From the NCBI GenBank assembly GCA_028277025.1, contig JAPYVG010000048.1, positions 1-11,859 on the forward strand: 11,859 nucleotides of DNA. Reading direction: 5' to 3'. Every line of letters begins with the position of its first letter. The stretch's first letter is position 1. The DNA comes from Sulfolobaceae archaeon (GTDB lineage: Archaea > Thermoproteota > Thermoprotei_A > Sulfolobales > Sulfolobaceae). Positions 6,807 to 11,859 of the stretch are shown here, in pieces. The position numbers and the translations under genes were made by a program. The notes below the pieces were generated by a model. That model was not told the DNA's origin, made no database searches, and saw only the letters and a program-made list of their open reading frames with translations.

Positions 6807-7115
6807 TCATCTACCGTTTTTATATTCTATTCTCTTGAATTGATCTAGCAATGTTTTCAATTCGTTCTTTTTAACCTTTATCTGTTGTAAAACTTCAAGT
6901 GCTTGTTTCCCTTTTTGAGTTAGATAATATGAATTATCCTTCCTTATTAGATATCCTTTATTCTCCAACTCAGGTAAGTATTTTTTGGCTACTTCATATG
7001 TTATTCCTGCAGCATACATTAATCTAGTCTTGTTGATTCCGTCTTCTTTGCAGGCTGAAATAATATCTGCAATTATGTCATATTTATCTCTTTTTCTCTT
7101 GTTAAACTCTAACAT
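6807..7115 (-). CDS. Sso10a-like winged-helix DNA-binding protein
   Basis: This 102-aa protein starts at the ATG at 7115. An ATG at 7136 would add seven residues. A TATA element centred 26 bp upstream of 7115 favours the shorter, leaderless form. The sequence fits a winged helix-turn-helix: a first helix (KYDIIADIISACK), then NKTRLMYAAGITYEVAKKYLPEL as the HTH with its recognition helix, then the wing LIRKDNSYYLTQKGKQAL. A C-terminal amphipathic helix rich in Leu and Lys (about 75-97) could form the antiparallel coiled-coil dimer known from Sso10a proteins. The length and the 'TR(I/L)MYxA' signature agree with that family. Its role is DNA binding, either as a chromatin protein or as a local regulator. 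The palindrome at 6629 lies downstream, so a link is only possible. Confidence 0.85.
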   Translation of the reverse strand: MLEFNKRKRDKYDIIADIISACKEDGINKTRLMYAAGITYEVAKKYLPELENKGYLIRKDNSYYLTQKGKQALEVLQQIKVKKNELKTLLDQFKRIEYKNGR

Positions 7116-7136
7116 ACAATGAATAAAAACAAACAT

Positions 7137-7145
7137 ATATTTAAA
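7137..7145 (-). promoter_or_regulatory. TATA box of the Sso10a-like gene
   Basis: On the minus strand this reads TTTAAATAT, centred 26 bp before the ATG at 7115. It predicts a leaderless mRNA and decides between the two possible starts. Confidence 0.5.
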
Positions 7146-7570
7146 AAATTTTTTCCAGATTCAGTACACGTAAATAACCTATCAAACACCTTTTTTAGAT
7201 TGTTAATACTGTGAGTAGCTTAAAGTGATAGAATCTTTTTTGAACTAAACTAGTTAAGAATCTACTAAAAAGAAAATTAAAACATATTATTTTAAAAAAT
7301 GATATCAAAATTCAGCATCAATAAATCTTTCTCTTTAGAATATTCAAAGTTGGGCTCCCGAAACTGGCTATAACCGTACTTTTATTATAAAATTGCTTAT
7401 TAAGTGTATACTCCAATTTCTGAGAGGAAAAGTTTATAATTAAAATCCAGATATCAAGAGGAACTTCTACCTCTACGTAAAATTTTGGATAGTTATTGAG
7501 TTTTGTGGTTCAAGCTTTTTTTGCCAAGAAGTTTATTTAAGCATTTCTAACGTAATTTATCGTCAGCTCG

Positions 7571-7579
7571 ATTTATATA
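7571..7579 (+). promoter_or_regulatory. Possible TATA box upstream of the 96-aa gene
   Basis: TTTATATAG at about this position is the best TATA match in the region. It would start transcription near 7600, inside the palindrome and about 80 bp before the ATG at 7683. That would suit repression by a bound dimer or expression of a leader RNA. Confidence 0.35.
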
Positions 7580-7589
7580 GCCTTTTTCG

Positions 7590-7607
7590 GTGCTTTACGT
7601 AAATCAC
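7590..7607. promoter_or_regulatory. Operator-like 18-bp imperfect palindrome
   Basis: GTGCTTTACGTAAATCAC reads the same on both strands except for one mismatched pair (7593 with 7604). It lies 11 bp after a TATA-like element and 75 bp before the 96-aa gene. This suits a dimeric repressor, but no regulator can be assigned. Confidence 0.4.
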
Positions 7608-7682
7608 GTTTTTCTTAAGGTAAAAATGATTTAGTAGTTTAAATAAAATTTAATAATAGCATACCGATAGTGATGTAATAAG

Positions 7683-7973
7683 ATGTCTATGGGACCTTTA
7701 TGTAGAGAAAATAAACGAATACTTAGGGTTTTGGGTATTAACTGTGGCGATTTTATTGTTAGGAGGATATTAGTACATCTTATAGGAGATTACGAAAAGT
7801 TTTTCAGAAATATTATTCCTGAAAACACAGAAGAGATAATTTTGTTAATATCACCTAAAATTAATGGAGAGGAAATTATGACGAGTTTGAACAAGTCCTT
7901 CAAAGAGATTCCTATCTTTTTAATTCACTCAGACTCATTGGCTGAAGACGAGATAATAATAATGACTAGATAG
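7683..7973 (+). CDS. Unrecognised 96-aa protein
   Basis: This small soluble protein has a basic N-terminal half (CRENKRILRVLGINCGDFIVRRIL), a short acidic middle, and two hydrophobic strands (EEIILLIS and IPIFLIHSDS) separated by a helix. It resembles part of an alpha/beta Rossmann-like fold. Two cysteines (C7 and C21) are not arranged as a known metal site. Codon use and the ordered strand pattern favour a real gene. The start is the ATG at 7683, with a second ATG at 7689 possible. A weak SD-like GTGAT lies 7 bp upstream. It ends 58 bp before the acyl-CoA dehydrogenase, which has its own promoter. I cannot assign a function. It could also be a remnant of a larger protein. Confidence 0.6.
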   Translation: MSMGPLCRENKRILRVLGINCGDFIVRRILVHLIGDYEKFFRNIIPENTEEIILLISPKINGEEIMTSLNKSFKEIPIFLIHSDSLAEDEIIIMTR

Positions 7974-8000
7974 TAACTTACTCAATTGATTATATTCTGA

Positions 8001-8008
8001 AATAAAAA
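8001..8008 (+). promoter_or_regulatory. TATA box of the acyl-CoA dehydrogenase gene
   Basis: AATAAAAA is centred about 27 bp before the ATG at 8032, so the transcript should be leaderless and independent of the upstream 96-aa gene. Confidence 0.55.
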
Positions 8009-8031
8009 GGAAGAGTAAGATAATAGTATAC

Positions 8032-9189
8032 ATGGACTTTAATTTATCCGAGGAAGAAAAGCTACTAAAGGATAGTATACATGAATTTTTGCAGAAGAAA
8101 TTAAGGCCTATAATGAGGACTATAGATCAAGAGGAGAGAATTCCAAGGGAATTCGTGAGAGAGGCTGGAAAGATAGGTATATGGGGAGCAGTTTTTTCGA
8201 AAGACGTAGGGGGTTTACAACTTTCCATGACTTCAGCAGTAATAATTGCTGAAGAACTTGGGTGGGCAGATTTTTCTCTTGCCACAGGTGTAATGTATGT
8301 TTTAGAGGAGGGATGGGGTTATGTTCTTGACAGATTGGGTAATAGTGAGTTAAGGCAAGAAGTACTCCCTAAAGTTGTTGAGGGAGATTATTTCTTAGGA
8401 GTTGCGTCTACGGAGCCTACTGGAGGAAGTGATGTAGCTTCCATTAGGACTCAGGCTATAAAGAAGGACGGGAATTACGTTATTAGGGGTCAGAAGATAT
8501 ACATAAGTGGGGCATTAGAGGCAAAGGAATGGGGAGGAGGTCATCTAGTTCTGGCAAAGACTAATCCTCAAGAAAAGCATAAAGGAATTTCGATAATTTA
8601 TGTTCCAACTACGGACGAAAGAGTCAGGGTAACAAAGATAAATAATATGGGCAGAATGGGAATCTCAACGGCAATCGTGAACTATGAGGACGTAAGTGTT
8701 CCTCAGAAAAACTTGGTAGGAGAAGAGAACAAAGGGTTTTATCACGCAATGGAAGGGTTTAACCATGCTAGGGTTTTAGTCGCCGGAATTTGTTTAGGAG
8801 CAGCTAAAGCCATTCTTGATCAGGGTATTGAATACATTAAGAATAGAGAGGTATTTGGGCAGAAACTTAAGGATTTTCAGGCTATTGCATTTGAGGCTGC
8901 GGAGTTATATACGCGTCTTGAAATGGCAAGACTTTTGACTTACAAGGCTGCATGGGCGTTAGACAATGGCGTTAAAGATGCGCATGTAATAGTTGCCATG
9001 GCTAAGTTATCGGCTCCACAAGTGGCCCTAGATATAGCTAAATCCGTGATGATGTGGATGGGCGGATATGGGTATAGTAAAGATGCTTTAATAGAAGCTG
9101 GCTTTAGGGGTATTGTAAGTTACCTAGTTGGCGCAGAGGGTGCAATGAACATAATGAAGCTGATAATTTCTAGGGGGATCCTCGCATAA
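8032..9189 (+). CDS. Acyl-CoA dehydrogenase
   Basis: This 385-aa FAD enzyme has the usual length and order of the acyl-CoA dehydrogenase family, which oxidises acyl-CoA to trans-2-enoyl-CoA in beta-oxidation. It has an N-terminal helical domain (1-120) and then the FAD/substrate strand signature STEPTGGSD (126-134). The beta domain contains NMGRMGISTAIVNYEDVSVP and NLVGEENKGF. The C-terminal helices contain NREVFGQKLKDFQ and MMWMGGYGYSKD. The catalytic base is probably E369 in VGAEGAMNI, aligned with the YEG of medium-chain enzymes. The family-typical Tyr and Thr around it are replaced by Ala. Sulfolobales carry many paralogs, so chain length or substrate cannot be given. Electrons would go to an ETF not found here. 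The enzyme is soluble and cytoplasmic. A TATA box supports a leaderless start. Confidence 0.93.
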   Translation: MDFNLSEEEKLLKDSIHEFLQKKLRPIMRTIDQEERIPREFVREAGKIGIWGAVFSKDVGGLQLSMTSAVIIAEELGWADFSLATGVMYVLEEGWGYVLDRLGNSELRQEVLPKVVEGDYFLGVASTEPTGGSDVASIRTQAIKKDGNYVIRGQKIYISGALEAKEWGGGHLVLAKTNPQEKHKGISIIYVPTTDERVRVTKINNMGRMGISTAIVNYEDVSVPQKNLVGEENKGFYHAMEGFNHARVLVAGICLGAAKAILDQGIEYIKNREVFGQKLKDFQAIAFEAAELYTRLEMARLLTYKAAWALDNGVKDAHVIVAMAKLSAPQVALDIAKSVMMWMGGYGYSKDALIEAGFRGIVSYLVGAEGAMNIMKLIISRGILA

Positions 9190-9202
9190 TTTTTTGTTTT
9201 TA
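9189..9202 (+). terminator. T-rich terminator after the acyl-CoA dehydrogenase
   Basis: Two runs of T (six, then five) directly follow the stop codon. This is typical of archaeal intrinsic termination, which needs oligo-U and no hairpin. Confidence 0.5.
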
Positions 9203-9345
9203 ATATAAAAATTCTATTATCTCTATCCAAATTTCCTATTTAAAATAATTAAAGTAAACAAAGTTAAAGAATTTTTATCTTGTTTTAAGAGCTTATGTAG
9301 AGCTAATAGATGTTTTTAACCAACTTTAACTCTCATTACTTGACG

Positions 9346-10191
9346 TTAATTTCTCACTATTCCTAAATCAAATCCCATTCTGTTAACCTCATTTAAAGTA
9401 TCTTTTACGGTCTTTATAAGTGAGTTAAATGATGCTTTGTACTCATTTACTAGGCTTAATAATAATTCTTCGAATCTACTTCCTTTTATATCAAGAATAA
9501 AAGTCTCTACTATTTTCGTTGTTTTTTCCACTTCCTTTTCGGTACTATTAATATATTCAAGGCTTGACCTTAAAGTCTTAATGTAATCACTCGCTATCTG
9601 TCTCTTAATCTCGTCATCAAGACCTGAAGAAGATATAAGGGAGTAATAAAGTGTTTCTATTAACTTCTGAAACTTTTTGAAGTCTGAGATCTCCCTTAAG
9701 AGTTTTAATCCTAATCTATAGACAGATATTTCATCAGAAGTAGTAAGCTGGTTCACTATAATTACTCTTCTCTTTAAGGTATCTATGTTATTTACGGTTT
9801 CGGTTACTGAAATAGCTTCGTCGATCATATGTTTGATTATCTTCATTAAACTCTTTAGTGAGGAATATATAGGGAAAACATTACCTATATCCTCTATTTT
9901 AAGTGTGTTCTTTACTGAATTTACGATCATTTCTATTTCATTCTCTAATTTTTCGTATTGTTGCTTTATCTTTAATATCTCCTCCTTTATATTCTCTATT
10001 GTGTGATAAAGTTTAACCAGAGTTTCGATGCTTCCCGAAAACTCGGGATACTGCATAAAAACTATACTACTGTAAAGCCTGCCTAGCAAAATTCCAGTAG
10101 AGGATAAGGTCTTATTATAGCTCACAAAAAGTTGTGTTAGTCTTTCGTTTATCTCTCTAATGAACGTAGTGTCGTCATTTCTCCAGCTCAT
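9346..10191 (-). CDS. Long all-helical (coiled-coil) protein
   Basis: This 281-aa protein has no signal peptide or membrane helix. It is almost wholly helical and low in Pro and Gly. Heptad-like stretches lie at about 59-98 (LVKLYHTIENIKEEILKIKQ and on) and toward the C-terminus (about 205-270). Cysteine is absent. No enzyme motif is visible. It may be a structural partner of the ABC-ATPase-like protein encoded 149 bp upstream on the same strand. The gap contains TATA-like sequence, so it could be transcribed alone or together with it. Helical partners of this kind occur with SMC/ABC-type ATPases, but that comparison is an inference. The family is not recognised. Base composition is like that of its neighbours. 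Confidence 0.7.
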   Translation of the reverse strand: MSWRNDDTTFIREINERLTQLFVSYNKTLSSTGILLGRLYSSIVFMQYPEFSGSIETLVKLYHTIENIKEEILKIKQQYEKLENEIEMIVNSVKNTLKIEDIGNVFPIYSSLKSLMKIIKHMIDEAISVTETVNNIDTLKRRVIIVNQLTTSDEISVYRLGLKLLREISDFKKFQKLIETLYYSLISSSGLDDEIKRQIASDYIKTLRSSLEYINSTEKEVEKTTKIVETFILDIKGSRFEELLLSLVNEYKASFNSLIKTVKDTLNEVNRMGFDLGIVRN

Positions 10192-10340
10192 AATATTAAA
10201 TTATTAATTCATGGAGATAATATTTGATAACTAGTGTTTCGTCAATAGAGATTGTTGAAAATTATATTTAATTCTAGTAGATTATTAAGACCAAATCTTA
10301 TTTATTTTACTGGAGTTATTAAAAATACTCTAATTCTACA

Positions 10341-11438
10341 TCAACAATTAGTGAACATTTTATCAGCTGTAACTATATACACTCTATTTCCTGTTTCAGA
10401 TATCTTCTTTATTTCATCAAGAATTTCCGCCTTTTTCTCCTCGGTTTGATACTCCTCCGGGTATTCAATGATTATTATAGCATTCTTAGCCTTGGAAATC
10501 AAAGCCTTCAGGACAGCAAACGATAACGTAGAAGGTTCTTTTACCTCCGTGTTGTTCTTCAGTACTCTGCCCTCCTTAGTTAACTTTAATCCATCACCTA
10601 GGTCTCTATCACCTAGCTTCTTCAATTTATGTATTGTCATCCTACATTTCTCTGAGAACAGTTGAGCTTCTTCCTCATTATTGAGAGCGGAAAAAGAGGC
10701 TGAAAGAATAAAAGGCCTAGCATAAGGGACATAAATCAGTTCACTCACTCCCTCTTTCTTTATGAACTCCTCTCTGACGTCATATAGGATCGGTTCTAGA
10801 ATACTTTCAATGAGGGATTGGGATATGTCGGTGAGTTGTTGATGAATACCAATGGCTTTTTGATTTGTCTCCCTAGCTGTGACTACCAATACTTTATTCA
10901 GTTCGTCCGCACTTATCTCTCTGTTGAAGCCTTTATTTTCCAATGGCAGTTTTATGTTTACTTCTGTATGTAAATTGCCACTGCTCACTTCCATTTTTGC
11001 GTCGAGGAAGAAGTTCTTTACACCTGTATACCGTGATAAATCAATGGAAATCGAGTTACTTGAGACATTTTCCAATTCGAAACCAGTGAACCGTCTGATC
11101 ACATCCGATACTCTAATATCAAACAGTAAAGGCTCTTTTAGCCTGATTACTCCATCTACAACAGTTAACTCTAAGGTCGTGTTTAATGAAGGTATTACAG
11201 ACGGTAAGATGTAGGAAGGATTAGCATTTCTGAACGCTAATTCTCTGTAAACTGATGCTACCTCAAATATCGTAAAGTAAAGCTTCCTTATTAAGTCTTC
11301 ATACGCTCTTTCAAGTCTGAAATTCAACTCCCACGATACTTTCTTTTTGATATTCTCTAAGCCTTCATCATCAAGTATTTTATACTTCTCGATTAAATCA
11401 CTTAAGTCCTTATATCCGTAGAATATATGACATGTCAT
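10341..11438 (-). CDS. ABC/AAA_15-type ATPase-like protein without P-loop (degenerate)
   Basis: The C-terminal third of this 365-aa protein follows the order of ABC-class AAA_15/OLD-like ATPases. YVPYARPFILS (236-246) stands where these have 'YLPASR'-type residues. PSTLSF (302-307) stands where the SSG signature lies, followed by a Walker B-like strand IIIIEYPEE (321-329) and VYIVTAD (353-359) where THS, the H-loop, is expected. Key residues are lost: IEEPE reads IEYPE, the signature SSG reads PST, and the H-loop His is Ala. The N-terminal two thirds start with helices (about 10-70) and continue with a beta-rich region (85-170), with no GxxGxGKS. It should therefore not hydrolyse ATP in the normal way. 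The ATG at 11438 follows a TATA element at leaderless distance, and no P-loop reading frame precedes it. It pairs with the helical protein downstream. The family call is by motif order only. Confidence 0.65.
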   Translation of the reverse strand: MTCHIFYGYKDLSDLIEKYKILDDEGLENIKKKVSWELNFRLERAYEDLIRKLYFTIFEVASVYRELAFRNANPSYILPSVIPSLNTTLELTVVDGVIRLKEPLLFDIRVSDVIRRFTGFELENVSSNSISIDLSRYTGVKNFFLDAKMEVSSGNLHTEVNIKLPLENKGFNREISADELNKVLVVTARETNQKAIGIHQQLTDISQSLIESILEPILYDVREEFIKKEGVSELIYVPYARPFILSASFSALNNEEEAQLFSEKCRMTIHKLKKLGDRDLGDGLKLTKEGRVLKNNTEVKEPSTLSFAVLKALISKAKNAIIIIEYPEEYQTEEKKAEILDEIKKISETGNRVYIVTADKMFTNC

Positions 11439-11455
11439 AAAAACTAGTTGTAATC

Positions 11456-11467
11456 ATTAAAAATAAA
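11456..11467 (-). promoter_or_regulatory. TATA element of the ABC-ATPase-like gene
   Basis: On the minus strand this is a TTTATTTTTAA-like stretch centred about 24 bp before the ATG at 11438. That predicts a leaderless mRNA and supports the annotated start. Confidence 0.45.
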
Positions 11468-11502
11468 AAAGTGTTATGAAGTTTCTAACTCTTTGAAATA
11501 AG

Positions 11503-11510
11503 AATAAAAC
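11503..11510 (+). promoter_or_regulatory. TATA box of the HtpX-like gene
   Basis: AATAAAAC is centred 26 bp before the ATG at 11533, so a leaderless transcript is expected. Confidence 0.5.
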
Positions 11511-11532
11511 TGTCAAATAGAATTGAGTAAGT

Positions 11533-11859
11533 ATGTGGTGGTGGAAATATTACTTTATGTCTTTCATGGTTATCCTACTGACTGAAACGCTGATATCGTT
11601 GATAGTTCCTTCAACAGTTATTAATACTCTCGCTGAACTAGTTTTAGCATTTTTAATATGGTATCTGCTATCTCCCTATATAATGATATCGGCACTCAGA
11701 ATTAAAGAGGTAAAGGATGAAAACTTGTTAAGGTTAGCAAGCTATTCAGCCGCTCTCTTAGGTGTTAAACGCGTAAAGGTTTATGAAATTCAGTCAAGTT
11801 ATCTGAACGCTCTGGCTTTTGGTAACGTGTTCTTCAACGCCGTAGCATTGACTAAACCT
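11533..11859 (+). CDS. htpX: M48-family (HtpX-like) membrane metalloprotease, N-terminal part (runs off right edge)
   Basis: From the ATG at 11533 the frame stays open to the window edge, giving 109 residues. Two membrane helices lie at about 7-28 and 33-54, after MWWWKYY at the N-terminus. A soluble part follows, with LRLASYSAALLGVKRVKVYEI and then SSYLNALAFGNVFFNAVALTKP. This matches the HtpX pattern of 'VYI...NAFA.G....AVAVT' that precedes the zinc-binding HEXXH helix. HEXXH itself lies outside the window, so activity cannot be judged. Members of the family degrade misfolded membrane proteins with the active site on the cytoplasmic side. It diverges from the ABC-ATPase-like gene, with 94 bp between the start codons. 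Another M48 subgroup, such as Ste24-like, is possible. Confidence 0.8.
   Translation, partial: MWWWKYYFMSFMVILLTETLISLIVPSTVINTLAELVLAFLIWYLLSPYIMISALRIKEVKDENLLRLASYSAALLGVKRVKVYEIQSSYLNALAFGNVFFNAVALTKP

Larger units (their letters stand above)
7146..7682. other. Non-coding AT-rich region of about 540 bp
   Basis: No reading frame here looks coding on either strand. It contains several TATA-like elements (near 7429, 7531 and 7571), an imperfect palindrome at 7590-7607, three copies of the core ACGTAAA (near 7168, 7475 and 7598), and a less AT-rich patch around 7350-7375. No tRNA, CRISPR repeat or insertion-sequence end was recognised. It may be a decayed element, a control region or hold an unannotated small RNA. 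Confidence 0.4.

Noticed and set aside
7457..7475. Short inverted repeat AGAGG and CCTCT
   Set aside because: Arms of 5 bp with a loop of about 8 bp are common by chance, and no T run or gene end is next to it.
7116..7682. Insertion sequence, tRNA, CRISPR or C/D box sRNA in the long gap
   Set aside because: No terminal inverted repeats with direct repeats, no tRNA T-loop, no regularly spaced repeats and no box C/box D pair at proper spacing were found.
10879..11214. Plus-strand open frame of 111 codons
   Set aside because: It is antisense to the ABC-ATPase-like gene and low in complexity (many Ser and Phe), as expected of a shadow frame.
11439..11532. Possible missing N-terminus (P-loop) of the ABC-ATPase-like gene through a frameshift
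   Set aside because: The stretch is AT-rich and non-coding, with TATA elements for both flanking genes, and no GxxGxGKS-like peptide in any minus frame was seen.
1..11859. Recent horizontal transfer or an integrated element as the source of the window
   Set aside because: No integrase, att repeat, tRNA junction or sharp composition shift was seen. Most genes look like ordinary Sulfolobales chromosome content.

Overview
The window looks like chromosomal DNA of a thermoacidophilic crenarchaeon of the Sulfolobales. The evidence is an AT-rich genome, TATA boxes about 25 bp upstream of several start codons (leaderless mRNAs), a PolB2-type B-family polymerase, an Sso10a-like winged-helix protein, an archaeal C/D box guide RNA and a Sulfolobales-style acyl-CoA dehydrogenase. 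The genus cannot be fixed from this sequence alone.

Left part (1-3871). A secreted, sequon-rich protein runs off the left edge on the minus strand. Diverging from it is a tight four-gene plus-strand operon. Its genes encode an HdrB/LutA-like CCG-domain protein, a LutB-like LUD/ferredoxin protein, a small unrecognised protein, and a membrane protein with two tandem zinc ribbons. The first two should form an iron-sulfur electron-transfer module for 2-hydroxyacid (lactate/glycolate type) oxidation. Both have lost expected cysteine ligands.

Middle part (3857-6529). This is a DNA-damage-type locus. A RecA/RadA-like protein without a Walker A loop is transcribed away from a 78-aa helical protein plus PolB2. 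PolB2 itself has altered polymerase motifs B and C and no intact exonuclease site. The shared 114-bp intergenic region holds two convergent matches to ANTTTC, the hexamer reported for the Orc1-2 damage-response regulator. A C/D box sRNA begins inside the PolB2 stop codon.

Right-middle part (6530-9345). An AT-rich stretch carries a perfect 23-bp palindrome. It is followed by an Sso10a-like winged-helix gene (minus), a non-coding stretch of about 570 bp with an operator-like imperfect palindrome, a 96-aa unknown protein and an acyl-CoA dehydrogenase with its own leaderless promoter.

Right part (9346-11859). Two minus-strand genes encode a long all-helical protein and a protein resembling the C-terminal half of an ABC/AAA_15-type ATPase. 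The second has no P-loop, and its Walker B glutamate, signature and H-loop positions are degenerate. A truncated M48/HtpX-like membrane protease gene diverges from it and runs off the right edge.

A recurring theme is degenerate enzymes: a dead RecA-like protein, an altered polymerase, an HdrB-like protein with one dead CCG domain and a dead ABC-like ATPase. The PolB2 locus and the right-hand pair are the best candidates for under-described systems.
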